Shown here in pieces: positions 37,098-48,820 of a stretch of DNA of 64,000 bases (its first letter is position 1; every line of letters begins with the position of its first letter). The position numbers were made by a program, and so were the translations under genes. Location of the stretch: assembly GCA_963969395.1 (NCBI GenBank), contig OZ017796.1, positions 33,904,243 through 33,968,242 on the forward strand, written 5' to 3'. This DNA comes from Pseudoscleropodium purum (Eukaryota; Streptophyta; Bryopsida; Hypnales; Brachytheciaceae). The notes beneath the pieces are model-generated. The model searched no databases. It saw only the letters and a list, made by a program, of their open reading frames with translations, and had not been told where the DNA came from.

Positions 37098-40000
37098 ATG
37101 GCAGACAGCCAAGTCGAAGCAGAAGTGGTCGCGGGTGCGGCGGGGGCCTTGAAAGCAGGCAAGCCCATGGATTGGCAGCTGCGAGACTTGTGGGAGGAGA
37201 ATGGCGACAAGCGAGGTGTGCCCGAAGGTGTTCGCGACCTCTTGAATGCCGCCTTCACCCGAGTCTCGGTCTCGTCCTTTCCAGACCTTCCCAGTGGAAA
37301 AGGTACCAACCACGCGCGCACTCGGTACACCAGCAATAGAACAGAAGGCTGAGATTGCAATACTTTTTTCAACATTTTGCAATGTTTTTGTAATGACCGC
37401 CAGAAACCTATTAAAAATTTTGCAATGGCAGTAGTACGACCTTTTGCAATGTATTTGCATCTGTGCTACAGTTTAGGCCTAGGTATGCATTGGTTCTGTG
37501 CCCAAGACTTTTGCAACACGTTTGCAGCACTTCTGCCATGGCATGGTTCGCTATAGACCAGGAGTTTAAGGAACCACTACAAAACCATTGCATAATAATT
37601 AATGATGTATTGCAACCGATACTTCCTGTTATGGTGACGAAGTAGTTCCGACCCTTAGCTGCTTGGTGCATTCACTTTACTCCAACATATACTGTATTTA
37701 AGTAATCTCTGAAATTCCTGAGATCTACATGTCTACGATTTTCTATTCTACTCATGCATGATCGACACAAAATAATCACGTTCACTCGCTCTTTTTCATT
37801 GTTTCTTTGGCAGTGGTAGAAGTTCCTGGGGATGTCTCCATTGCCGATGCTGTATACATCTTGGCGCAAAACAACATCTTCTCGGTATAAATATCTTTTA
37901 ATATCAAATTCAGTTTCAGCTGCTACTTCCATTCAAGATGTCTCTTGCATCCCATGGAGTTCAAGCGAACTTTGATTAGTATTTGTCTTCTATATATCAC
38001 GAACCAGGGTGCCAGAATGGAATCATGCATAGTCCCGAAATTTTACAAATTAGATTTGAACCCGTGCTGCAACTGTCTGCAAGATAATTTTGATCAATTA
38101 GTTATTTGCACCACTACCCTATTATTTGGGCGCTGTCTTCCCAAGCAAAATGCAAAGTTTTACGAGTTAGTCTTGTGGCCGATGTATGGATTTGATTATG
38201 CGATATATTGTGCAGGCACCCGTAACAAATCCGAATGCATCTCAAACAGACCCATGGTCAAATCGGTATCTGGGCATGGTGGACTATCCGGCTATCATTA
38301 TGTGGGTGCTGGAGCAGGCAGAGATGGCTGCCGCTGCCTTTACAGCCGGTAACTCAAACTAACTAAGCTTACTGTCTCCGTTTTTAGAGGTTTTCACAGG
38401 AGAAATCCAAACTGTCCCGCTACGAAAATTTTGAAAAATTCCATAATCAACTGATGATAGAATAGGGTAATGTAGGAATGAAATTTGGACACAAAAGGTC
38501 ATTTGTCCAATCTCCGTTTTGGATTTCTCCTGTGCTAATTTCTTCAGTTCTCTTCAACGTCCTACCTGTCGATTTGCACAATCAATTGACTTTTGGGTAT
38601 ACTTCTGCAACTGACATAGCGACTCACAATGAATTAGACCGACGATTAATTTCAATTTTCTGGATCCCCTCCCTTCATGTGTGAAATCAAGTAGGATGTG
38701 ATTTTTTTTGGGATTTATATTTCTCAAGCCAGAATCAATCTAACTATATCTTGATGCACCCTTATACTGCCACACGTCAATACTTCCAGGGACAGCTGCC
38801 GCAGTAGGCGTGGGCGCTGGCGCATGTGGGGCTCTGGGTGCTGTTGTCATGGGTTTCACTGGACCTGTTGCTGTTGCAAGTCTGGCTGCGGTGGCAGTGG
38901 GAACCACTATTGCCGGTAAATTCGATTTCCAATCATAATTTCCTTGATTAATTTCCTTGCTTCAGTCGTCACCAACTCTTCCTAGCGAGCTGTCTATTCA
39001 AGTCTCCTCACTCTTGAATTACAAACGTTCTTTTCAACATCATACTTTGGATCTTATCTTGTCAGCAATGTCACCGCCGCTGAAAGAGGAGCAAGTGAAG
39101 GAAAAGTATCGTCCCTACTTCTTAGCAACTCCTCCTAACATAGGTAGGTGATATGATAATTGAAAAAAATCTTAATTAATTGATATTCTCTAGTGGTGAA
39201 AGTCTAATTCAAAACAATAGATTTCACATATGTAATGGAACTAATGGTAATGGGGCACATAAGTGTTTTCATTGGTAAGATTGGTAGTGCACATAGATCA
39301 TATAGATCAGGAGAGCAAACAAAAGCATCCCCATTAGCATTCCTAAACGTTAATATCACTAAATTGACAATATTCCATTAAAATGGCGGCAAGGCACAGA
39401 TGACAATAAGGAAATGAAAAGATTTTGGGAGTGAAGGAGTCGGAAATCTTGACCTAGTGGTGCACAATGTTGTGATAATTGAGATAATGAAGAAATTGTA
39501 ATAAAATTTGGAAAATCTCAAGATTTAGGATCCACTCCTTGTCAAAATGGCAAATGGAATACTACCAAATTAATAGAATTGATGCTGTCATTCTCTCCCT
39601 TGGACAATCATCGTTTACAAGTATTAGCTGAAATTGATCATTTACTAGATCATGCACAGGTATCTAACACTCCGAGTGTAGGGAAGATATATTTCCACAA
39701 TTGTTTTTTAAGTTGGAATAACTTGCTATAATCAAGCCTGCAGCTTGGACTTGAACATCCAAGATTGCTATTACTAGTGGCTTATGTGTTCATGAACTTG
39801 AGAGAAGCATGATGTTGTCCCCATTTGTGCTTGGCATCTGGTGGTCAGGTGGAGCCGCAGCTGAGAATACGATGGTCAAAGATGCGGCATTCGCTGCCAA
39901 CACTCTGGGGGAAGAGTTTTACAAAGTCATCCTCCGAGAAGAGCCCTTCGCATCCACCAAGGTAAGTTAAAAATATAATATCGATTTCTCCAACTTAATT

Positions 40001-41809
40001 GTACTAACTTCCTTGGTGCAAGATGGAGAGTGAAGAACCTGGATATATAATGATCTCTGGATGTTGACTTTAGAACATTTACTCCATTAAATTGGCGTAA
40101 TTCCATCAGAATGGCTCGGTAGACCCTCAAGTAAAGAAGGAAATAGTACAAATTAGGGAGTCGCAAGGAGTGAGGGTGGAAATCCTTGCTTTATGCACAA
40201 TGTTGTGGATGGAATGCAATCTGCATGTTATTTGCGTATAACATGCAATGAGTGGGCACAAGAAGCTTATGTAAATGTCAAAATGTTGCATGGAATACCA
40301 CCAATTTAATTTAATATTTGCAACATTTCGCAGAGACGGTCTGATGGTAGAGGCTAGGATACAGGCAGTGTACAGAATGATTGACACACACGCAAGAAAG
40401 ATTGATTCAAACTGAATCAAAAGTAGTAATTAAATTTGTGAATTCTGCATGTGTCCCTGCAGGTGGTTGAGATCACGAAGGCCTACAGGTGGGCGCCGTT
40501 CTTACCCATCCAAATGGACGACTCCATGCTCACGGTCCTGTTGTTCTTGTCCAAGTTCCGGCTCAGGAGCATTCCTGTGGTGAATCATGACGAGCCCTCC
40601 TTGAAGAACATCATTACACAAACGGCCGTTGTCCGTGGATTATCACAATGCCAGGGCCGCGACTGGTTCGACAGTCTGGCCTCCAAATCCTTGGACCAGT
40701 TGGGTCTTCCACTCATGCCGCCTGGAAAGGTGGTCCTCTGTCTCACATTACTTTATTACTTCGCAAGCTTAGAAGGAATAAATAAGGCAGGAACCAACAT
40801 TCCAAGATGCATAGTCGTGCATATTCGTTAAATTAGCTCGTTGTAGAGCGCCAACATTATGACATTCAATCGCAAACATAACATTTAAGAGTTTTGAAAG
40901 CACGGACATGCAGACTGGTTTACACCTCAGGTTCCAGTTTCTTTGTAATGAAGGACAAATCTAGTGCCAGTTTCATTGAAATTTGGGGCCATTGTGATGG
41001 ATATGATGACCGAGTTGGTGACGCTGAAGTGACGGACGTCTCTTGGTCATGCAGGTGGTTTCTGTGGACGCGAACAGGCTGGTCCTGGAAGCCTTCATGC
41101 TAATGAAGGCGAAAGGCGTTGGTGGACTTCCAGTGGTCGAAGGCCCTGACAAAAAGCTCAAAGGCAATATCAGTATCCGGGACGTCCGCTTCCTGCTCTT
41201 GCAACCAGACTTGTTCGCCAGACGGAGGTACTTGGATAACGAGTTCTTCATCGTGGTCACGCATTCCCAGTTACACTAGGGCCTAAACCCTATACCCTAA
41301 ACGAATTCGGTCTGCTCAATAATCGGACTGAAGTCCTATTTATGACAGAACTAGTACACTGTGAATGCACGCAAAGTGAACGTCTCACCTCTGATCTAAC
41401 ACACTACAACGCTCGCATTCGATCTAAACTGGACTGATGGTTAGAGAATAATATTTGCAGGGTGCTGACAATCGTGGAATTCATGAAGACCGTGAAATGG
41501 GCTGCGCCAGAAACAGGTATGTTGCCAGCCTTGACGTGCGAGAAGACGGCGACATTGGGTGAAGTCATCGGGCAGCTGTCGGCTCACAAGTACCACCGCA
41601 TCTACGTGGTTGAGAATTCCGTGCAACTAGTGGGGGTGGTGACACTGCGCGATATCATCGGGTGTTTTGTGTCCGAGCCACAGGGCTATTTTAACAATTA
41701 CTTCGGGGGCACTTTCAAAGAAACCCTGGCCCATAGTCTCCAACGAATTCCTGCCCTTTATGATCCCATCCAAGAGAAATTACAGCAGCAGCAGCTTAGT
41801 CATGCTTGA
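37098..41809 (+). CDS. KING1: SnRK1 regulatory subunit gamma, KING1-type, 8 exons
   Basis: Plant counterpart of the SNF4/AMPK gamma family: a protein of tandem CBS domains associated with the SnRK1 energy-sensing kinase. Exons: 37098-37302, 37814-37884, 38216-38348, 38790-38915, 39849-39961, 40463-40729, 41055-41227, 41461-41809; all phases agree and give 478 residues (Arabidopsis KING1 is about 424). CBS1 is at about 69-125 (VVEVPGDVSIADAVYILAQN, DPWSNRYLGMVDYPAIIMWV). A Gly/Ala-rich hydrophobic insert, about 137-180 (GAGACGALGAVVMGFTGPVA), is diagnostic of the KING1 branch. CBS2 follows at about 217-280 (FLPIQMDDSMLTVLLFLSKF), CBS3 at 306-362 (KGVGGLPVVEG, NISIRDVRFLLLQPDLF) and CBS4 at 375-450 (YHRIYVVENSVQLVGVVTLR, CFVSEPQGYFNNYFGG). 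The start is the first ATG with coding character; 90 nt upstream is also open. There is no glycogen-binding domain, unlike KIN-betagamma. Whether KING1 proteins act as true gamma subunits in plants is debated. Confidence 0.92.
38474..38533 (+). repeat. Dispersed 60-bp repeat inside SnRK1 gamma intron 3
   Basis: Partner of 34781-34842 with the same order of blocks and the same orientation. Its intronic position suggests an old mobile or duplicated fragment. Confidence 0.6.
39366..39590 (+). repeat. Duplicated intron segment, copy in SnRK1 gamma intron 4
   Basis: Shares in order with 40100-40320 the blocks 'ttccat...aatggc', 'aaggaaat', 'ggaaatc.ttg', 'gcacaatgttgtg', 'gtcaaaatg' and 'ggaata.taccaa.ttaat'. 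The two copies flank exon 5. Confidence 0.5.
40100..40320 (+). repeat. Duplicated intron segment, copy in SnRK1 gamma intron 5
   Basis: Second copy of the segment described at 39366-39590, in the same orientation on the other side of exon 5. Confidence 0.5.
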
Positions 41810-44397
41810 AGCTTGCCACCCAACACTCTTGAATGAAAGACCCTTGACATAGGCTGCCAGAGGTCAGAGGTGGAATTGATCCGGGTCACGCAAATATAAA
41901 CCATCATCGCCTTTGGTTATGCTCTTGCAGCTATTGAAAAGAGCAAGACAGGTGATTCTCTCGAGAAAATTATCACTCACATTTACGTGAGGTTGAGGAT
42001 ATAATTTGAGGTCGGGTGTTCACCATGAAGTGTGGCCTTTGGGAGAGCTGTTGAGTGACCTACAGGGTGAGGAACGATCTTTGCATACACGAGCCAATTT
42101 TGTTGAAATCATATGTATAATCTCTAATGCAGTTGCATAATGCGAACCTTGACTTTATTCTAGGCCACTTAAGCACACTCAAAAAGTCTATTCCAAATCA
42201 AGTTAACAATATGTTTATAATACCATTTACTTTGTGTAAAGATAAAGAGATTCTTCAAGATTCATATACACCAATGGGTAATGTCCAAGAGTAATAGCCA
42301 CAACGAAGAAGCAAAATGGAATCTCCTATTAATACAACTAGCAAACAACATTTGAGACCAATCAAAAAGATTCCAACTAAAGACTTGACCTTGGTCTTGA
42401 GTTATGGCCACTTTACACCTAGTGATTCTCTTTATAATCATAGTTTTAAGTGTTTACAATGAAGATGTCTAAGTGATTAATAAAACTTCCCTTGTTACTA
42501 CGTATTTTTTGAAGAAGTTAGCATCAACTATTTTGAAAATGTACTAAAACAATGATTATTTATATTTTAGTGACATAATATTTGTAAATTCATTCTTTTG
42601 GGGAAAAAAAAGTCATTGTATTGCTAAATTCATGCACATGTACACCTAAAATTGATGGATTTATCCACAATTTTTGTACAAATGAAAAAAATTGACAAAA
42701 GACTATTTTTTCAAGCACCACAAGTAACAAAGTATTTGAAATGGTGCAATTTGATCCTATGGCCCCCCCCACACAAGAATTGATTAGCATTAATAACTTA
42801 TCTTTTTTGTTGTATTTATCAAGAACTATATGACTTCTAGTTAACAATGAAGGTAGGCCATATTATTTGTTGTATTTTCATCACTATACACTTTGTAGTA
42901 TACATTTCAAACTTTAAAATGAAAATTATTTATACACAATGGTACGAATAAGTCACAACTAAATTGTGGCACAATAAGAAGTTGTCTTCATCAATCTACT
43001 AGGGCTCCACATGGTTTGACCATGTTTGGTAACCCACTTTTGAATTTCTTAAGTGAAGCATACAATGCCATTTCCTTGGAGGGTTGTTATTATTGTGGCT
43101 TGTTCTTGTTGCAATGACACCTCCATATCTTACATCTCTTTCTCCATGAGCTTGTTAGCTTCTCCAACCACTGCAACCGAATGGACTTTGGCATTGCTCT
43201 AAAGCAACTTAATTTACTTGTCTTATTTTTCTTCTTCTACACCCACCCACCCATGAACCACTTTATAACAGTGTTTTTCTAAAGATTTTGTGTTTCCATT
43301 TGAGTCACATAACATTACTTACCTATGGTGGGAAGGTCCCCGACCTACTAAAAATAATATTAGAAAATTACAAGAATATAGAAATAAGAAAACTAATTAT
43401 TTAAATTGTTGAATTCTATCCTTATCTAAGAATCCCGTAGAAGGTAGTTCCCTATTTCATATTTAAACCTTGAGAGACATCTTTGTAGTTCTACAATATT
43501 ATAGTAGCACCAATAATATCTATAATTTGTATTTCTTTTGGATAGGAATCATTTTCCATCTATTATATGTGCTTTATTCATACCATTTTTAATAGTCTAT
43601 TAAATTTCAACAAATTTTATACATTTTGTAGCAACAAGAAATTAGTTTTATTTCCCAAAATCTTCACTCCTCATTCTACCTCATAGTGTGCATCAACAAA
43701 GTGTACTACCAAGGTGTCCATGTTTTATTGGATAATTGCTCTTGGGTAAAAAGTTGTTAGCCATTGTTTGTTTAGATAAAATAGCCCCACTTTTCATTTC
43801 TCATCTTTGGTTATAGTGTCAAAGAATTTGGCAGAAACTACTAATTTTGGTGAATTTAATAATATGAATTTTTAATTTTGATAGCAACAATGCAATTTCT
43901 ACAATTCTTTTATATTGACACTAGTTTTGCACCTTAACCAATACAATGAATCAATTTCGCTTTAGGATAAGATAGCTACACCTAATGACATCTTTCATCG
44001 CAAACGACATCTACATTTGGACCTTGAATGGCTACCCACTTTCATCCACAAATACCACAATTTCATTGGTACATTCCCACCTTCATTAGCAACTACTATG
44101 ATTTCATACTACAATCAAATCCCATCTTTCTAAGTCGCGATTTGAAGCCAAATCCCAACTTAGTCTTTGAATTGTAGAAGGTGAATAAAAATGATCAAAT
44201 GTGGGACTTGGCTCTTCTCAATGTAAAGGTCAAAGCCTAACTCTAAATTCCAATTTGTCTATTGTATAATATTTTTTTAACAATTTAGTGCCCCAAAATT
44301 GAATCAAAATGTCCAAACCTCATTTTTTGGGTGCTTTTAGCATCAAATCTGCTTTGGACAGAGATGGACAAAATTTCAACCATTGAGGGTGGTTTAC
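41810..44397. other. 3' flank of SnRK1 gamma and AT-rich spacer
   Basis: The first 300 bp are of mixed composition and probably 3' UTR. Beyond about 42100 the DNA is AT-rich with no supported gene. No element ends were identified. Confidence 0.45.
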
Positions 44398-44443
44398 ATG
44401 GCGTAGTCTTTTCCTATTTTCCTATTCAAAACAATAGTTCAGA

Positions 44444-44496
44444 CTTGGAGGCTGAATTGGGTCTCCACTTTTGCAAAATTCAATTCAGCCTCCAAG
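44444..44496. repeat. Perfect 16-bp inverted repeat with 21-nt loop
   Basis: CTTGGAGGCTGAATTG at 44444-44459 is the exact reverse complement of CAATTCAGCCTCCAAG at 44481-44496. It lies downstream of the proposed 3' end of the minus-strand gene at 44630-47251. No T-run or other terminator feature applies in a plant nucleus; it could be a transposon relic or an RNA 3' structure. Confidence 0.7.
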
Positions 44497-44629
44497 CCCC
44501 ACTTCTTTGACACTCAAATTGCTTAAAAGTGTTGCCATGTAGACATCTTGGAGTGATGTGGGACTTGAAGGCTTGGGATGTAGTTGGTGAAGTCCCATGT
44601 TCCAATTTCGACTCTCCAGCAATCAAATT

Positions 44630-47251
44630 TTAAGAATTGAATGGGACTTGGGACGTAGTGAAACAGCCCTCATGGTGACTGGAGTCTATCCGGTGTGCTA
44701 CCTCGCCACGATCTGCTGCACCTGCTTGAGGAAGCTGCAGCAGCCGCTCGTTGATCTCGGCCTTGAGCAGTACAATTGCAGGCACAGCAGATGCAGCAGC
44801 AGTCCCTTCTCCCACGTCCGTTCCCTCTTGTTCTCCTGCATCAATTACAATCAGCAAAATCAACAATTCCCCCCATTCTATTCCATTGCAACACCGAAGC
44901 TCAAGTTTATCTCGAAATCATGGTTTTAGGATCAGGGTTTAGGGTTTCTCTCTTGTGTGGTGATGGATGGTTGCTGGATACGGTGTCTGAGAAGGGACCA
45001 TTTTGATGGATTTTAATTTCTCAGTTGCAAAGGTGAAGCTCGACCAAGTTCATATAGAAATTTAGTGTGCGGGATTTAGGGTTTCTCTCTCGTGTGATGT
45101 TGGATTGTGGCTGGCTATGGTGTCGGAGAAGGAACCATTGTGGTGGATTAGAATTGCTCAGTTGCAAAGGTGAAGCGCAAACGAAGTTCATATCGAAATT
45201 GAGAGTTGGGGGTTTAGGGTTTCTCTCTCGTGTGGGGATGGATTGTTGCTGGTTACGGTGCCTGAGACGGAACCGTTGTGATGGATTGTAATTGCTCAGT
45301 TGCACAGCTGAAGCTCAAACAACTTCATATCGTAATTTGGAGTTAGGGCTGAGGTTTTGCTCTAATATGGTGATAGATCATCGCTGGTGTCAGAGAAGGA
45401 GCCATTGTGATAAATTCCAACTGCTCGAACCGCTCAATTGCAAAGCTGAAGCTCAACCAACTTCATTTCTAAATTTAGAGTTAGGACTTATGATCTCGCT
45501 CATGTGGCGATGGTATCTAAGAAGGAACAACAGTGATGGATTCTAACCATGAAGTAGCTCTGGCGGTGGACTTGTCGGCAGCTCAAGCCGTACTGCCGGA
45601 TCCACTTTCTTGTGCCCGTCGACCTCCATTCTTACATGAAGACTCTCGTCGTCTTCATTCTCCACCACAGTCTGCTCTTTCGATACCACCAAGCCAACAA
45701 ACTTCTCACGTCCAACAAGCTGTTCGAAGTCACAATCACTGCTCAAATCGCAGTTTCCACGGACTAGACTTTCAGTCTCGCCTTGTGGCACAGAATTCGC
45801 AAGGTCCACCTGACAACTCCGTTCAAGCACGTCCTCTTGCTCCTCACCCTCCCCATCGCCCAGGAAGACAGTCTTGGGCGACCTGCATGTGTCTTCCACT
45901 GAGCTTCCTGGAGAGCTCTGATCCTCCTGCGGACTGGCCAATGCACCAAGCCCACTCAAGGACCTCGCCGCTCCTTTCCTTGGAGTGTTGATGGCGATTT
46001 CTTGGAAGTTCTTGGCCTCCTCGCAGCTGGTTGCTACATCGTGACGATGTAGCTCACCGGTTGGTCGTGTGGGCCTCTTGTTGATGGAGGCTCGGGTTCC
46101 CGAGAGGCTTTTCGTGAAAAACTCCAGGCGTGACGCCAGGCATTCATCGCTGTCTTGATCCGACTCGGGCTTGGTGCGAACGACTTCCCTCCTCACTGCT
46201 GGTACACTCTTTTGTTTCTGCATTTTTAGGTTCATGATAGTTTCAAATTCGTTGCGATCGATTGACATGGTGTGTGTGTGTGTGTGCGCGAGTGCGAAGT
46301 GAATTTCTCCCTAAAAATCTGACGTGACTTGCCCTGTTTGCTGGTCCACTCATTGAGACTCCCCAAAGTCCCATGTGATCTCCCAATTCTCAAATTCAGG
46401 TTCAGCCCAACAATGCCACTTCATATTTGTGATGATTTATCTTCAAGAGAGTAGAAGCTGGGAAACGATCAGCTACACCCAGTATGATACTTTAATAATT
46501 TTGTTTGTTCATGACCACGAGTGGATACCAATGTCAGAGCTACCGTATCTGAACACATTGAAACCTGTCAGATGTGCGCGTAAAGAGAAGCGCACCTTGA
46601 AAACATTTTGGTTCCAAATCATGTCCTCCTTCCGCGGAAAGATCTCAAGATCCCGTTTCGCACATCGCTCTGGTTTCTCCGTCAGCTCTCTGTCCGAGAA
46701 ATCCTGCACCCCAACCAATTTATGCATCCCGAAATGATTTTTTCAATTTTCCCCGAAAGGGCTCCGTGATTTTCTTAGCATTTTTTTTAGTGGTCGTACG
46801 AGGGTTTTCTGTTGTCCGATTTCTTAGTTTTTTTACCATCACATACAATGTTCTTCGCTGCTTTTGGTGATATTCAATCTGGCCATATATGAATTATTGT
46901 TTCTACAATACGATCTACCGAATTGGTCATTTTAAAACCTCGGATCTTTGGAGTTAACATTTAGGTCTAACTCAAATTGTTTTGACTTCTTACCCATTCT
47001 GCTTCAGCGGGATTTAGCCACTGCCTAACGATTGCCATGGTTTCGGGATCCACCATTGGAACAGCAGGCTCAGGGACGTAATTGAAACTCTCAGTCTCTA
47101 CACAGCAAGCTGCATCAGACATCGCGGGCTCATCAACTCGATTCTCCATGACGCTCCTGCAATGTCTTCCATACATGTACCCCAATGCCAAACACCCTGC
47201 CCCTACGAGGATGGGCTGATATTCGTGAATGGTCGAAGAAAAGCAGTCCAT
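44630..47251 (-). CDS. Unknown protein with an N-terminal membrane segment, 4-exon model
   Basis: Proposed exons in gene order: 47251-46994, 46703-46596, an exon beginning near or upstream of 46268 and ending at 45548, and 44835-44630. The first donor is a strong GTAAGA, and the last acceptor is preceded by a T-rich tract and TGCAG. The phases agree at the first and last joins; how exon 2 joins exon 3 is not resolved. The N terminus (MDCFSSTIHEYQPILVGAGCLALGYMYG) has one hydrophobic segment at about 14-28. The long third exon is acidic and Ser/Glu-rich (GDGEGEEQEDVLERS), and the last could form a short helix (LLKAEINERLLQL). I recognise no family. Alternatively there are two genes, a 94-residue protein ending at 46967 and a 241-residue protein at 45543-46268. 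The neighbouring SAL1-like gene is divergent. Confidence 0.4.
44896..45546. repeat. Minisatellite, 4.7 units of 138 bp, in a proposed intron
   Basis: Units start at 44896, 45035, 45172, 45310 and 45448 (139, 137, 138 and 138 bp, then a partial unit). Each unit begins GAAGCKCAA and holds a TTTAGGGTTTCTCTC-like telobox, a TGAGAAGGAACC-like block and GATGGATT...TGCTCAGTTGCA. The middle units are closest to each other and the last is most diverged. Since 138 is a multiple of three, both strands hold open frames with a 46-residue period; these are treated as by-products. The array would lie in the last intron of the minus-strand gene model. Confidence 0.8.
46269..46288. repeat. (TG)n microsatellite beside a start codon
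   Basis: A run of TG dinucleotides (CA on the coding strand) lies directly 5' of the ATG at 46268 of the minus-strand frame. It is either in the 5' UTR of a separate gene or encodes a His-Thr run if the exon extends upstream; the frame is open for 14 codons before a stop. Confidence 0.75.
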
Positions 47252-48225
47252 CTCTGCGTAATTTCAAGATGACCCTCAAAGCTTCGGTAATGTCACCATG
47301 ACTGGAGACTACAACAAGGATCCCAGCAACAGATTGTTATGTGATTTCTGCGATTGGAAATTCAGCTGTTGACATGCCTAGCCTCTGAGGAATCCACCGA
47401 TGCAGCCGCATCTTTCTTAAACTTGGTGATGGAAATCTTCTTTCAACGTCGACATCGACGTCGATTAAAGAGTAGCACTTGCAAATCTTGAGCTTCAGGG
47501 CACTCTCGAGAGAGGATGGTGAAGAGGAACGGAAATGAATGCGAAGGGGCGGCATCAGCGACGCATCACAAAATTCGGAGCTCACTCAATCTCTCGAGCG
47601 TTGTTCACATCCTCACTCAGAACAGTCTGAAAACATCAGAAAAAGAACACTCTATTTTCTAGCCCATGTCCCGGCATGAAAAAATGACTTTGGAAGTAGT
47701 AACTGTTTGACCATATCCGTTATTTTCGGAGATTCTTCACTAGATCACTTTTTCTCTTGCAAGAATAAAATACAAAATAAAATTCACGGAGGATCATACT
47801 AAATTCAGAGCCCCGTGTGCCACCGTTCCGTCGACGAACTTTTGTTGGACGGCGCCCGAACGGATGAAACATACCGTATCACGAAAACCAGGAACCCAGT
47901 ATTTTACTTGCACAGTTGCTGTGTTGCTCTCCAATGAGGAAAGAGAACGGCTCTTGTGCATCTCACTGTATCCCGTATCCGCATCAATGCAAAATCATCA
48001 TCTCCGTCGACAGCATCATTCTCTTGCAAGCACACTTTATCACTACTGCCTGGAGACCGACTCCGGCTGAGGGAGAGCAGGAGCTTCCATGGCTTTGTAC
48101 TGTGCAGCTCTAAGCTCGAGATGGGGATGATGGAGGTGTAGCGGTTGCAGTTTTTTTTTGAAGGGGGGGATGGGGGGGAGGGGATTTGGAGCTCGTGGTT
48201 TGAAAACAAAAACCATTGGGGAATG
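47252..48225. promoter_or_regulatory. Divergent intergenic region between the unknown gene and SAL1-like
   Basis: Balanced composition between two head-to-head genes, so it probably contains both promoters and 5' UTRs. A minus-strand frame at 47337-47585 lies in the likely leader of the unknown gene. A G-rich run lies near 48163-48181. No clear TATA box or upstream exon could be fixed. Confidence 0.35.
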
Positions 48226-48722
48226 CGGTGTGTTTCGTGTTTCTCATTGTTCTTGGGTTTGTCGCCGCTCTGTGCGTGTCTGTTTGTGGTTTGAGTTTTA
48301 GCAGGAGGGTCCTGAAAGCGGTGCTCGTTTCTCTTGAATTAGGCTCCTGGATGGTGGAATTTGAATTAAAGGAGTCGGAGGTGGTTTTGTTGCTTGCATT
48401 TCCAGGCGTAATTTGAGTGCAAGCCTTGGGAGTAACGGTAGCAGGAGATAGGTCTTCGTGTTCGAGTTTGTGGTTATTGTTGCTGAGTGAATGTGGCGTG
48501 TTTCGTGTTCTTGGGTTCGTCGTTGTTCTGTGTGTGTCTGTTTGTGGTTTGAGGTTTAGCAGAAGGGGTCCTTCGAGCGGTGCTCATTTCACTCGAATTA
48601 GGCTCCTGGACGATAGAATTTGGAGGTGGTTCTTTTGCTTGCATTTCCAGGCGTAATTTGAGTGCGGGCTCTGGGAGGAGTAACGGTGGCAGAAGATAGG
48701 TCTTCGTGTTTCTGTTTGTGAT
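48226..48722 (+). repeat. Tandem duplication upstream of the SAL1-like gene
   Basis: Two copies of about 225-245 bp, 48226-48470 and 48496-48722, share in order 'gtgtttcgtgtt', 'gtgtctgtttgtggtttga', 'gaattaggctcctgga', 'tgcatttccaggcgtaat' and 'gataggtcttcgtgtt'. The offset falls from 270 to 248 bp because of indels. The position just before the start codon suggests promoter or 5' UTR sequence was duplicated. Confidence 0.8.
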
Positions 48723-48820
48723 TAGTGCAGCTGCGTGAACCCTTTTGCGTTTTCAGGTTTGCATGTGTGGTGGTGGACGAGGATGGTAGAGAATCATACA
48801 TTTCAGAGAGAGGCGCAAGA

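Noticed and set aside
45021..45546. Periodic frames on both strands of the 138-bp array as repeat proteins
   Set aside because: A period divisible by three opens frames automatically; one frame relies on a non-ATG start and the units are interrupted by stops.
45533..45991. Plus-strand 152-residue Pro/Ser-rich frame
   Set aside because: Antisense to the longer, more codon-like minus-strand exon at 45548-46268.
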